This document shows positions 13,245 to 24,060 of a stretch of 64,000 nt of DNA, piece after piece. The notes under the pieces are model-generated. The model had not been told where the DNA came from. It did no database searches and saw nothing but the letters and a program-made list of their open reading frames with translations. The first letter of the stretch is position 1. Each line of letters begins with the position of its first letter. Both the position numbers and the translations under genes were made by a program. This stretch comes from Lasioglossum baleicum (Eukaryota; Arthropoda; Insecta; Hymenoptera; Halictidae): assembly GCF_051020765.1 (NCBI RefSeq), contig NC_134932.1:4774001-4838000 (forward strand). Direction: 5' to 3'.

Positions 13245-14083
13245 CCAGGTATGTAAATACGAAACCGGAATTTTTGTATAGAAAAATACACGTTTATTGT
13301 ATGAAAATTATACAAAATATTTTGTTCAAAGTATTGCCCATCGGTAGCTACACATTTTTCCCATCTCTCTGACAATTGGTGGATGCCACGTTAAAAAAAC
13401 TGTTCCTCTTTTGAGGCAAACCAGTCATCGAGCCATTTTCGTAAGATGTGAAGCGCTGCTCAGCAAGTGCGTGTCCCATCGATGCAAATAAGTAATAATC
13501 GGATGGAGCCAAGTCTGGTGAGTAAGCCGCATGCGAAAGAATCCCCAACTAAACGTCTCAATCGTTTCCTTGAGCGGTTTTGCTGTGCGTGATGGTGCAT
13601 TATCGTGAAGAAAAATCACTTTGTGATTCATGTGGAACCCATTTTCCCATCTTCTGGATCTTTCCCACGGCTTTCGAACGTATGAAGACGGCTTCTCGTG
13701 TCACATTTAATTGATCCGCGAGTTGTTGTTGCGTTTGAGCGTCATCCGCATGCAACAATGCTTGCAATTCGCTATCTTCAAACTTTTTCGGTGTTCCTCC
13801 ACGTTCTTCGTTTCTCACGTCAAAATCGCCAGTTTTGAGTTCTTTAAACCACTCAAAGCACTGTGATTTACCACGAGCATGCTCACCGTAAGCTTCGACA
13901 AGCATTCGATGGGATTCTGCAGCAGTTTTCTTCAAATAGTAACAGAAAATCATTGCTGTCGACATTGTTCAACGCTATTATAAACTATGCTGTTGTATGA
14001 AACTTGTATGGTTGTGACTTGAAAATCTTTATCAGATGTCAAAACAAGAAAATGGCGTCAATAACGTGGTTTGACAAACCTCG
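13245..14083 (-). mobile_element. Internally deleted mariner transposon
   Basis: The left end reads CCAGGTATGTAAATACGAAA directly after TA (13243-13244). The right end, read on the minus strand, starts CGAGGTTTGTCAAA directly after TA (14084-14085). The two ends agree at about 11 of the first 14 positions, so they are degenerate inverted repeats with a TA target duplication, as in mariner elements. The length is 839 bp, against roughly 1.3 kb for full mariners. The missing ~0.44 kb maps inside the transposase. CCAGGT ends occur in mauritiana-type mariners; I do not assign a subfamily. Confidence 0.9.
13300..13965 (-). pseudogene. Mariner transposase, internally deleted and frameshifted
   Basis: Relic of a mariner DD34D transposase, the enzyme that cuts and re-integrates the element at TA. 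From the ATG at 13963-13965 the N-terminal ~110 residues are well preserved, including the helix-turn-helix DNA-binding region (ESHRMLVEAYGEHA, SGDFDV-like text, the QTQQQLADQLNVT helix) and the GKWVPHE linker motif. Immediately after, near 13630, the frame changes and the sequence jumps to the segment with FLHDNAP, which holds the second catalytic Asp (about 13602-13604). The segment that would carry the first catalytic Asp is missing. A second frameshift near 13550 moves the SPDLAPSDY motif, which holds the third Asp (about 13498-13500), to another frame. The C-terminal CVATDGQYFE tail is present. The protein cannot be functional. The family is certain from several motifs in the correct order. 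Confidence 0.93.
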
Positions 14084-15231
14084 TACAGAGACATTTTCGA
14101 CTGTTCATCCAATCCGTACATCGACCCTGATACTATACTTCCCGATTTTCAGCACCCTGTATCCCCGCAGCCATCTAAACCTGGTCTCTCCCTTGACCTT
14201 TTAATTATCGCTGGTCTAAAGCCGAACACTTTCGTTTCGCCTGGGAACAAGCGAGGCCCTCGAAATTTATCGAGTCCTGAATAACGATCGTCGATCTATC
14301 CGTGGCCCGTTCGATGCATCGATAGCGTCCCGGCCAAGGATCGTTAGCCTTAACTCGGTGTAGCCGATTGGCGGAAGATCTACGGGCAACAAATGAATAA
14401 CAAGCCTAAGACGGGGAGGAAGAAGAAGTGGAAGAATCCCCGTGTAAGACTTATCGATAGCGAGAGAAGAGCGATCGAGCGGCCGAGCGGATCGCGTTCG
14501 GTAGATATCGGGAGGTGGTATCGGCAGCCGAGACCATATGCACCCGAGAAATAACGGTCAGGATCAACCAACCAGTCTCTCTCTCTCTCTTTCTCCCTCG
14601 CTCGCTGCTATCCTCCTAAGTCGAAGGTTCGAGGGCTCGAGTTCGATTCCGCGATACTGACAAACATATTGCCTTATAGCGGCCGGAACAAATGGCAATA
14701 TATTGCGGCCGCGGTTTCGCGCGAAGGAGGGATCCCTTCGGTAGGTTCGTTCCCATACCAGATAGAGGTGGAAAGATGCTGAGGAAGGAGCAGAGGAGGA
14801 AGAAAAAGACGAAGAAGCGACACACAGGCGAACCGTTCAGTTCAGTTCAGTTCAGTTCGTTCGTTCCGCTGGCCTCTACTCTCCCACGCGGTGGCTCGTA
14901 TATGCTCGTTCCGGTATGGTGTGTTCTGTAGATCAGCGTGTTTCAGGGTCGGTTTGTTTGAACCTACCACTTCGCAATGATTATCGGCCGGACCTTGCGC
15001 CACGATGCGGGCGCTCCGCTGCATATTCGATACCTGCCGCTTCCGATCAAGATCTACCGCTTATTATTAGATCGATGGCCGGGCTGCCCCGCAAGCTTTA
15101 AAAGGATCAGCGTTATCCTTTTGATAGGCGCTCACTTTGATTATCGATTCTCTGTACAAGGTCTTGCGGAAGCGAAGATTTCGACGGATCATACTGTTTC
15201 ATCTTTCCTGTGTGTTCTCCGTAAATGAAAT
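14084..15231. other. No gene seen; simple repeats
   Basis: CT-rich tract at 14577-14600 and a TTCAG/TTCG simple repeat at 14835-14857. The string CAGCACCCTGTA ends at about 14161 and resembles a small transposon edge. Frames across 14380-15230 are short and of simple composition. Confidence 0.45.
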
Positions 15232-15479
15232 CCCAACAAAAACATCCTGTAAACAGGAGCCATGTTCCCATGGCCTAAAAAAGTTGTGAGATCAAACAAA
15301 ATACGGTCAAGTTCGTTAGCTTAGAAATACTTCTTGCAATACTGAAAAAAGCGTTCGTAAAAATTAAAAAGAGTTACATGGAGGGATAAATTATTTGCCA
15401 AACTTGGCCGTTACTTTTTAAACCAATGGCCATAAAAGGTGTTAGGTTTGGCTCCTGTTTGCAGGATGTTTTTGTTGGG
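15232..15479. mobile_element. Small inverted-repeat element (248 bp)
   Basis: Left arm 15232-15262 and right arm 15449-15479 are inverted copies with 31 bp and about two mismatches. The arm text includes CCCAACAAAAACATCCTG and a short internal palindrome CCTGTAAACAGG. The 186-bp interior is AT-rich and non-coding. This fits a MITE or foldback element. I could not establish a target-site duplication or superfamily. Confidence 0.7.
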
Positions 15480-18400
15480 GTATCATCACTTTTTGTTGAA
15501 ATTTCATCAATTATCAAGTAGGTGTCAAAGAAAAGAAATCTTTTTCGAATCTGCAAGACAAAATCCAAATTCAATGCATCGAAGATTAACACTCTGCCTT
15601 GGTGCAGTTTCTTTTGTTCACGTTAGAGCGATTGTTTTTTTCATCAGTATTTGTTGCGACTTCGAAGCTAATAAAACGCATACTTATGCTGCTATGTTCT
15701 ATCGTACGTACCTATTTCGTAATGTTTTTTTTCAATACAACTCCTTTAAGGTGTAAAATTTCAAACTTTGATAATTATTCCTTTCAGTGTTTGTTATGGT
15801 GGACCTATGTACCAAATTTCAAGCTTGTAGGTCAATAGGAAGTACCCAAAAGGTTTTGATGATCTGTCAGTCAGTCAGTGACAAATTTAGCGATTTTTGA
15901 GGTCGTATATCTCGGAACCTACTGATGTTCAAAGATTAATGTTTTGTCAATATTGAAACATGTGCATTTAACAAGTGTACGAAATTACATCTCTCCCTTT
16001 GCCTCCAGTGCCGAGTTGTAAGCCTCTAAAAAACGGCTAAGTTGTTTCGTGTAAAAGCACCTAGATTCTAATGGGGTTACACATTTTGATCTCAAATCGA
16101 AAAGGATCCTGAGTTACTTGTTCATGTTATTATCCTTTATCGTGTATCACTTTAACTTTAGACAATAGAGGGATCCTTAGAAGAAGAATCTTTGGAGAAG
16201 TTTTGGGAGCTCGAGCAGCGCGGAAGAAGCAAAGTGGAACTTTTGCGGGGCACTGTACCTGTTCCCGTCGGTGACCTACCCCAATTCGCTTGGGGAAGGA
16301 AACAGAGTAAAAGAGGAATGGAGGTAGCTCGTTGGAAGGATATCGGTGGAGCATAGACGGCCGGCAGGATTTATGGAGGGCAGATGGTGCGGCTACTGAA
16401 GTAGCCGATCGTAGGGAAGCCTCGAGCCGATCGGCGAGGACGGTGCGCGAGCAAAAGGGTTGTGGAAGGGAGGATGAGAGGTCTGCTAGAAAGAGAACAA
16501 GCGGGAAAGTGAGAGAGAGAGACGACCGGTGTGCACGAAGATGTTATCTCTCCGCTGGGGCGGAACATCGAGGGTGGTGGCTCAGCGCGGTAGTTTATAC
16601 TTACTCGCACTTACTTTACTAGCTGCTAGCCGTACGAGATACGACGATACCATCTGACGTACGAGCCCCGGCCGCGTTATAAAGACGTGACGATGCGCGA
16701 TAACGAGGCATAAGAAACGACGGATTATTAATTTCGCGTTGCTGCCGCGCTAGCGACGATAACCCACCGTCCTCCCTGCAACCGTGTGTAACGGCTCACT
16801 GCATCTCTCCGTCTCTCGTCGTCGTTGACTGACGTTTCCGATGGGATTCGAGCTGTCTCGAGCGTTGGCGAGAACCGTCGCCTTTTTTTCGATCCTTTTC
16901 CGTTCTCTTCCTCGCAATTTTTACGGTATGTCGCACAATTTCTCTCCTCTGTTAACTTCAAAGGGCTGAAATTTCTGGGCAATGTGTTTCACGCGAGGGG
17001 ATCGAAGCGAACGAATTTTATACTTTCTGAAATTTATTTTAACTCCTTCACTGTCACGTGACCCATATTTCGGAAATGGAAACAATTTATTTCTGCAGGG
17101 GTATATAAAGTGATCTCTTAGGGAACACTATTTTTGTAGAACAGTGTTATCCTTGATTTGAATTCTTGATCCGTGTGAGCTGTATAAAATATGACCAATT
17201 AGATACTGAAATTGTTCGTGTCCGTCTCGGAAGACTCATCCCTCGAAGACGTTAATTTTTCAGTCTTTCACTTCCGATGACAGATTCAGGGACTCTCTCA
17301 TGCATTTGTATGAACGCATGAGTACATATTTATAACTACGTGTATTATATACGATCCTGACCTGAAAAGGTCTAATTAAATCAGTTCTTACTCGCGGCTG
17401 CTTTTATTCGATACGAATTGATCGGTTGATAGGTTTAGCTTTTTCCGCTTTCTTCCAACTGTACATCGAATGTATAATCATAGCGAATAAATTCTATTTC
17501 GATGGAAATATCGACGTAGAAGAATCGCGGAGGCATCGTTTTTCGAAGTAGAAATTAAGATATAGAATAACTTATACCGCGTCCGTTCTTTCTGAAAATG
17601 AAATTGCTATGTGATTTTATAAGCCACGCGATTTCCGTGTCTAAATTGGAAAAGATGAGGCACATGTCTGCATTTATCATCATGGCTGCATCTACCGTGC
17701 AAGATCTTCGCACGTGCGTTGAATACGTAGCCGATGCAGCCGCGTAAAACACTTTCGAAACTTGCATTTTCCTCGAACAGACATTCTTTCGCGCAGCCGC
17801 CTCGCCATTTAATATTACGCGACGTTCATTGCACTCTAATCTGCACACCGACAGGGAAATACAAATTCGAACGTAATGAAATATCGTTTTCTTTTCGTCT
17901 GAGGTACGAATTCTCCGCAAGTTAAAACTCCTTAATCGCCATAGACGATCGCGGTAAGCGAAGAGGCGTGTAATATCATTATCAAACGTCAGAAATCTCC
18001 GAGAATCTTCTCGGCATTTATGAACCATGCATAATCATTCGTGAAATTGAATCTTGGGAACTGAAGCGACGGATCATTGGGCAACACGTATTCACCCAGG
18101 ATCCTATCCGAAAATCTGCGGTGCATTGTTTTTTATTAATTAGGTGTTGAAAATTCGCTGAACAGGTTGCACCAGTTTCTCGTGCTGCAATTCGAAGTCT
18201 TATCTGCATCTAACTTCGCGCGTTCTTATAAAATAATTTATGACGACAGGAAAGGAAGCAGGAATTTAAAAGATTGTGTCCTGTTCAAAGTAGAGTGAAA
18301 CCTGTTGAAATTCGTACCCGAAGACACAACTATTACTTTTAAAATATTAAAAAATCGCAAGGGGAGATGTACATTATTTAGAGAATGATTCTGTCTATTC

Positions 18401-18834
18401 TAGAGTGTCTTTAGTTGAAAGAACATTCGCATAAGCGTGCAATTTAAAATAATTTCCCCATTTTCCCATTTCTGGCGACTCGTTCGCATATTCTGGTTTC
18501 CGCTTTCATGGCTGTTCTGTTCTAAGCTAGACGCATTATTTTCGGGCAATCTGCAAATCTGCGAAGTTTCGCCATAGCCAATTCCTTGTACGCGCAGTAC
18601 CGGCCCCGCGACTATGGCAGCGATTGCGGCAGGAACATTTACCGATCGCTGGATCCAGAAACACGTGCGTCACTTCAATCTTCGTTGCTGGGTGCGGAGG
18701 CAGAAAAATGCGGTCGCATTAGCCGGTGGCTCGCAAAGATGCTATCTCTCAATTGTCAATAAGCTCTCGGTGGCTGGAAGCCGGCGACGAATCCAAATGC
18801 GTCCGCGAGAGCATACGCGCCAGGTAGTGTGCAG
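15480..18834. other. No gene seen
   Basis: The stretch 15780-15930 includes a GTCAGTCAGTCAGTG simple repeat near 15868 and text that resembles dispersed insect repeats. From 16300 to 16900 the sequence is CpG- and GA-rich. A good TATA-like box GTATATAAAG lies at 17101, but no associated first exon can be recognised. Open frames up to 157 codons (minus, 17555-18028) show no family resemblance. Confidence 0.4.
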
Positions 18835-18965
18835 GCCAGGTGCGCGGCCATCAGAAACTCCCCCCTGCGTAATAACACATTTAATGCTAATTATGCCGGT
18901 CACAGGCGGAAGGCGGACGGCGACCACGATTTCGACATTCGATAATTTCGACATTCGACGATTTC
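18835..18965. repeat. TAAT-rich duplicated block, copy 1
   Basis: The block reads GCGGCCATCAGAA, then GCGTAATAACACATTTAATG, then CTAATTA and AGGCGGAAG, and ends with ATTTCGACATT. The same order of motifs at similar spacing recurs at 20085-20195. TAAT and TTAA/ATTA cores suggest homeodomain-type binding sites, which is inference. The reading frames across it are not conserved between the copies in an obvious way, so a non-coding regulatory role is more likely than a coding one. Confidence 0.6.
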
Positions 18966-19394
18966 GCTCGGCACCGGTTCGCCGTTACCCACTTCGATTT
19001 TTACAAAATACGGCAACTGCGTAATTTGGAAACATGAGGAAGCGTGTATATTAACCTTTAGTCTGCGTGCATATATTCTAATGTTAACGCTGCGCTGCAG
19101 TGTAATTGAGCCCCGTTTTCAGTGCAAAATGTAAAGAAAAACCTTGACTGCGCAAGTATTTTTACATTATACTATTAAAGCAGGCAGAAGTTCGGAAACT
19201 TTCTACATAATTACTGTGCAACTAAATTTCTATTTATTAAATCGAACACAACAATAATAACATTGGAAAAAATGGAATAAAATTTATGTTATACAAAGTC
19301 TTTTTCGAAATGACCTCCATTTGCCTTTATGCAAGCCTCGATACGCTTCGGAAATTGATCAATCACGGTACAGTGTATTTTCGTTAATTTCGTT
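18966..19394 (-). pseudogene. C-terminal tail of a Tc1/mariner-type transposase
   Basis: On the minus strand, from about 19386 down to a stop near 19288, one frame reads VIDQFPKRIEACIKANGGHFE and then a short tail and stop. A final 'R-I-x-A-C-I-x-A-N-G-G-H-F-E' signature just before the stop is typical of the C-terminus of IS630/Tc1/mariner-related DDE transposases in insects, as I remember the family. Just upstream in the coding sense the text turns into another repeat at 19395. The piece continues to about 19185 as 3' untranslated transposon sequence. The rest of the transposase is absent. The stretch 18966-19184 is AT-rich with nothing I recognise, apart from TTAACCTTTAGTCTGC at 19053, which is vaguely piggyBac-end-like. 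Confidence 0.5.
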
Positions 19395-19560
19395 CAGAGT
19401 TGGGCAAAACTTTAATCAACGATTGACGACTAAATTTCTACTTCAATCGTTAATCGTAATTAGCAATTAATCTCCTAGTTTAGAGTCGTTAATTGCGGTT
19501 AACGATTACATTCCTATCAATTGTAATCGTCAATCAAACAATTGATTAATGATTAACTGC
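19395..19560. mobile_element. hAT-like fragment with GATTAA-type repeats
   Basis: It starts with CAGAGTTGGGCAAAAC, a terminus that matches hAT-type ends and resembles the ends of the verified element at 25642-25919 (TTGGGCA). The interior is made of variants of TTAATCGTTAATCG and CGATTAACG. I do not see the opposite terminus, so the copy is likely truncated. Confidence 0.5.
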
Positions 19561-20084
19561 TGAAATTTCGAAATGATATACGGAATGAAAACTGTATGAA
19601 TACTGAAAAAAATGTAAACTGAGTTTAGGTGTATTGTCAATTGGTCTATAATGCAAACTGGAAAATTATTTCGATAATATCTTAGATACCCTTTTTCGCG
19701 CAGAATTTTGTGCTTCATCTGAGTTTAATCAAGAATATTAGGCATTCTATTTAATAAACTGAAGGTGACCTCTATATCTTGACAAAAAATCGAAGTAACA
19801 AAAATCTGATTGCAGCGCTGTATCCCTCTGTTCCCTCTGTGAACCACGCAACATTTGTTTGAACATTATTTTTGTACAACAAATAACTTACAAGTTATTC
19901 GAGATCGTCACGTTACGAGACTCACCCTGTACACAGGAAAAATACATTTCTTTCGCAAATATTTCACGACAAAAAAAGGTTTTCGAACTTTCGCCGCAAA
20001 ATCGATGTTACACTGAACACAGGAGTGCAAAGGGTTATAATACTCGTGTCCCATCATGCTTGGAAATTCATGTACGCATCGAGC
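19561..20084. other. AT-rich transposon debris, no gene
   Basis: GACTCACCCTGTAC at about 19920 resembles a small DNA transposon edge read from the inside. GAGTGCAAAGGGTTA at about 20023-20037 resembles a piggyBac-type end. No partners or ORFs support a complete element. Confidence 0.35.
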
Positions 20085-20195
20085 AGGTAGGTGCGGTCAT
20101 CAGAACCAGCTCGGTGCAATAACACATTTAATGCTAATTACGGCGATCGCAGGCGGAAGTAAATACGACGTCGAGGATTTCGACATTGCGGCAGT
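20085..20195. repeat. TAAT-rich duplicated block, copy 2
   Basis: The block reads GTGCGGTCATCAGAA, then GCAATAACACATTTAATG, CTAATTA, AGGCGGAAG and ATTTCGACATT in the same order as at 18835-18965. The copies differ by substitutions and small indels, so the duplication is old. The cores start 1,248 bp apart, and the intervening DNA is mostly transposon debris. Confidence 0.6.
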
Positions 20196-20495
20196 TCGAT
20201 ACCGATTAACCATATCCGAGAGCCGCGTTCGAGTTCGGTCTCCTCTCGACCGGTTTCGCCTTAACCGTTGACGAAATCGCGGCTCCGGTTGTATAACAGT
20301 GGAGGCCCGATCGTTTCTCGCGAAATAAACGAGCGGAACCCGCGGTCCCGGCGAGGAAATCGAAAGCGCGTGCGTAGGTATCGATCGAGCCGCGAGTTCG
20401 AGTCGCGGGTGCATCGGTAATAAGCACGCGAAAACTCGATCGACTCCGCTTTCGATTTCTGCCAGCCGATCCGTCGATTGTCCGATCCCGGGACA

Positions 20496-20533
<38 letters not shown>

Positions 20534-21192
20534 AGAGGCTCGTACCGAGCCGTCGGAAAAAGTAATGAATTATGCGGCGAGCGAACGGGTTCGATAGGTT
20601 GTGCAGCCTGCACGCGCTGCACTTCGAGATTAATCTGTCACGGGCGCCGTTCTCTTCCTATCGATCCGCGACCGGTTGATAGATCTACGTCGAGCCACGC
20701 CTGATTTATATGCTGATGTGACAACGGGACGGAATGTGGTGAAAATCTGCTGCGGGGAGCGGACTCGAACGGGAAGTGCGGCCGATTGTTGCGGAGAAAA
20801 CGCACGGCTCTGCCGATCGGCCCAGTTCACCGTGGTACGAACATTAGAATCAAGCTGGCCAAGAATAATCAAATTTCGCTGCTCTTAAATTCTTCGAATG
20901 ACAGTGGAGTTACATCATTACTCGTCGAACGAGACTCTTTTACATATTTATGATTTCTTTTCCGAGTAATACTATTTATAAGACCGACAAATGGTGATTT
21001 TATGCATTCGTGATTTATTGCTGCAGTGTAAAGTCAGTGCAAGTCAATGTGTAGCTACAAAATACACCCAATCTTTCATTTAAAACAATTCTCTGCACAT
21101 TTTGTTCGGAGATAGGTACTTATACGTATAGTGGGTGATCAATTTGTTAGAGACACAGTACGGAGAATTGAATTTTTAATCACGTGATGGAT
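20196..21192. other. No gene seen; (TC)n run
   Basis: CpG-rich from 20200 to 20850 with a (TC)n microsatellite at 20499-20528, then AT-rich. Frames of up to 138 codons on the minus strand span the microsatellite and are Arg/Ser/Glu-rich artefacts. Confidence 0.45.
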
Positions 21193-21230
21193 GGACTGTG
21201 GGTTTTATGCATTTATGACAAAAATGAACG
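21193..21230. mobile_element. GACTGCGGAT-family MITE end, diverged
   Basis: GACTGTGGGTTTTATGCATT and the following bases match, with few changes, the reverse complement of the right end of the full MITE at 21384-21580. It is a fragment of another copy in inverse orientation, 190 bp upstream of the full copy. Confidence 0.6.
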
Positions 21231-21383
21231 GAAAAGCTACTCAGATCGTTCAATTTTCTTTTATTTGTACACGAAGTGCGAAGTATAATATCACCAGTAG
21301 ATAATTATATTGATTATTTAGACACGTCGATGACAAACAAACAGACTGAAGAGCGTAACCATTACGATCATCATTCATTACTA

Positions 21384-21580
21384 GACTGCGGATCTTTATG
21401 CAAAATAAAAAATGTTTACATCATTTGCAAGGCACAGGTGTCAAATAAAAAATTGTTTCATCATTTAATCATCTTATTAAATTGAAACTAATACACTGAT
21501 GTCCTTAAATCTTTTTAATATGACCACTGCTTTAAATTGTGCACAGTCATTTTTATCATAAATGCATAAAATCCGCAGTC
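21384..21580. mobile_element. GACTGCGGAT-family MITE, full copy A
   Basis: A 197-bp element starting GACTGCGGATCTTTATGC and ending GCATAAAATCCGCAGTC, preceded by TA. The termini are inverted repeats of about 18 bp. The AT-rich interior has no ORF with a known domain. It aligns along its whole length with 49616-49814. TA next to the termini suggests a Tc1/mariner-type target. It is non-autonomous; no transposase with these ends is present in the window. Confidence 0.85.
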
Positions 21581-23841
21581 TGTTCATGACACATGAACGA
21601 TTAGAGAAGAGTAAAACTTGTACATACACCTAATAACATCGTTAAAAAGTCGCTTGCACGTCTAATGATTATTAACAACCACTCTTTTAAGTTTTAAATT
21701 GACTTGATCGACGCTTCTCGTATCCGATATGAAATGTTTTATTACAGTGGTATTTCTCAATCGCTGATTGTTCATAAATCTCGTCGAATTCGTATCGAAG
21801 AATGCGTTTATCTTAATTGAATGTAACGCGACACGGAGTTTCTACCGATAAAAATGACCATTTTCCACGTTCACGTAATAAAGAAAGGAATGGGCGGAGA
21901 AAGATTTGTATGTATGGAATGCGATGCTGCATTTCTACCGATGGGAATTGGCGTAGGTCATCGTTCGCGGATGCCCGAAGGCATCAGGCGTCACCTTCCA
22001 CTATGGAAGAGACGACATCCCGTGCATCCGAGGCGTGGGACGTCACGTGTGGGTGACATACGTGCGAACCAGGACACGGGGGTCTGTGTGTCACCGGGTA
22101 TTCAGATTGTCCTGTTACCAATAACGAGGACTCGCCGTTGAAAGGCAGAACGACGTCATGCACGCGTGACAAATTACCGTCACCGACTCACTAATCCCGT
22201 TCCTACGACACTATTAGACCACGGTCTCAGACTCTATGGATGTTGCACAATCGGCCAAGTATCGTGTTAAATCGGTCAATGCGTTGTAAAACCTAATTGC
22301 CTCGAGATACCTTCGGACACGGACAAAAGAAACGATCGATGCATAAGTTCTCATCGAGATTTTATCGTAGAGACAAACTATATTCGTAGATATTTCTCGC
22401 ACCAAATTATAGCCACATTCTTGCTCTGTCAAGTGCATTTGGAATTTTTTCATTTGGTCTGCGTTTGCTAAGAATTGAAAACTGGAGAACGAGAATTCCT
22501 GTATCATCTTGTTCGTTCCCCATCAATTCCATTCGGCTTATTAGATTATGACGTTAGACGATTGTAGATATGTACATCGAGAAGTAGAAGAAGATAAGCA
22601 TTCATTATAGATGATTAATAGGCGTAGATCCTATCTACGCGAGTAGATGGAATCAATAACAGACATTAACGACACGGTGCTTACATGTACGCTTGTCAGA
22701 TACGAATGTATATTAAAAATTCTAATATGAAACACTCGGTGTCCTGAGTTCGACGTCATTTAGAATTTGCATGTGAAAAATTGAAGAATATTATTGTGCC
22801 TGTAGAAGATGTTGTTTTCTCTCGACGGTTTTATGAGAAAAATGAGTAGCTGTGATTTGAAAGAGTAAAAACATTAGAAGAATTCAAACATACTGTTATC
22901 TTCAGCTTATTAAACATATAAAGAAAGAAAATAAATTTCTATTTCGCTCCAGATTGTTGCAATTTACGTAGAAAATTTTTATTTTACATAAAAATCCGCA
23001 GTCTAATAATGAAACTTGAATTTAATGGAAACCTAACGTTGCTGTTTCGTCACAAGTTTTGACAGAAATGCATAAGAGAAAATGGTTGCGAGTATCTCGA
23101 GAGCAGAGAGATTGTTGGCGACTTGTAGACGGGAGTGTACGCAGCGGCTAGGCGCATTTCGAGGGCAGTTCATTAAAATTTATTTATGAATGCCAGGTAA
23201 GGGCTCGGCACCTCGTGTGTCCCAGTGTCCCCTTGTCGGCGCGCATTATCGTCGCCGCAACGAGTTTTGATCGACGCCGAGGTGTGTCATTGTGCGTCCC
23301 GCCGCGCGCAATTTGCTCCAGTTCTTTTTTCTAATCGGCCGCGGTTGCACTCTCCCCGCGCGCGTTGCACTCTACGGCTCGGGCCAGGTAAAGCGTTTTT
23401 CTAGTAAACAGGCGCGCCGCGCCGCACGGAGATGACAAAGCGGAGCCGGTGAGGCCGACGGCTTCAAAGGATGCACCTTCGCGTGATCGTAATTGCCGTA
23501 ATGAAACAATTTCGTATCGCGGAAGTGTTTTCAATAAGCCGCCCTGCCGCGCGACGATCGCTTACGCCAATCAAAGCGGAGTAACGCATTGCGAAATTCG
23601 ACGGGCACTCTAATTGAACGCCTCGCTGCAAAACCTGGCAAATGCATATTTTTAAAATTCTGAAATTCTTGCAGAAAACTGATCGCACACACTTTAAATT
23701 AGAATCATTTTTTTATGAATGGACCGAACGACTTGAATTTCTCTGTAAGGTTAGAAGAATTAGTTTGGTAAACGACGTGTAAAAAATATGTTGAAAAAAA
23801 TGCATTTGGTCATTATTGCGAAAAACAATAGTAAAAATTGA
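21581..23841. other. No gene seen; solo MITE end at 22988-23003
   Basis: AAAAATCCGCAGTC followed by TA ends at 23003 and is a solo right end of the GACTGCGGAT family; no left partner is visible. CAGTGGTATTTCTCAA at 21745 is weakly hAT-like. From 23150 to 23600 the sequence is CpG-rich. No exon is recognisable. Confidence 0.5.
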
Positions 23842-24060
23842 TGTGTTTGGTCAACTCGTATAAGTTATATACGCTCCGAAAATTTCATTGAAATTGGTTA
23901 ATTGGTTTACGAGTTATAACCGATCAAAAGTGGTAAACATTGCAATTTTTCAAAAGTTTCGGTCTTTACCACTTTTGATCGTTTATAACTCGTAAACCAA
24001 TTAACCAATTTCAATGAAATTTTCGGAGCGTATATAGTTTATACAAGTTGACCAAACACA
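23842..24060. mobile_element. 219-bp near-perfect foldback (hairpin) element
   Basis: The arms 23842-23937 and 23965-24060 are 96 bp each and differ at about 4 positions; the loop is 27 bp. The ends read TGTGTTTGGTCAACT on one side and AGTTGACCAAACACA on the other. The arms carry no ORF. A transcript would fold into a nearly continuous 96-bp duplex. It could be a foldback/MITE insertion or a local inverted duplication. I see no clear target duplication just outside the arms. Confidence 0.85.

Noticed and set aside
14600..14680. GTTCGATTCC, a tRNA B-box-like string
   Set aside because: No A-box, acceptor stem or cloverleaf fits around it.
17095..17140. GTATATAAAG TATA-like box as a core promoter
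   Set aside because: No initiator context, exon or transcript support; AT-rich DNA gives many such matches.
20740..20830. GTTCGAGTCC on the minus strand, tRNA B-box-like
   Set aside because: No A-box at the right distance and no pairing acceptor stem.
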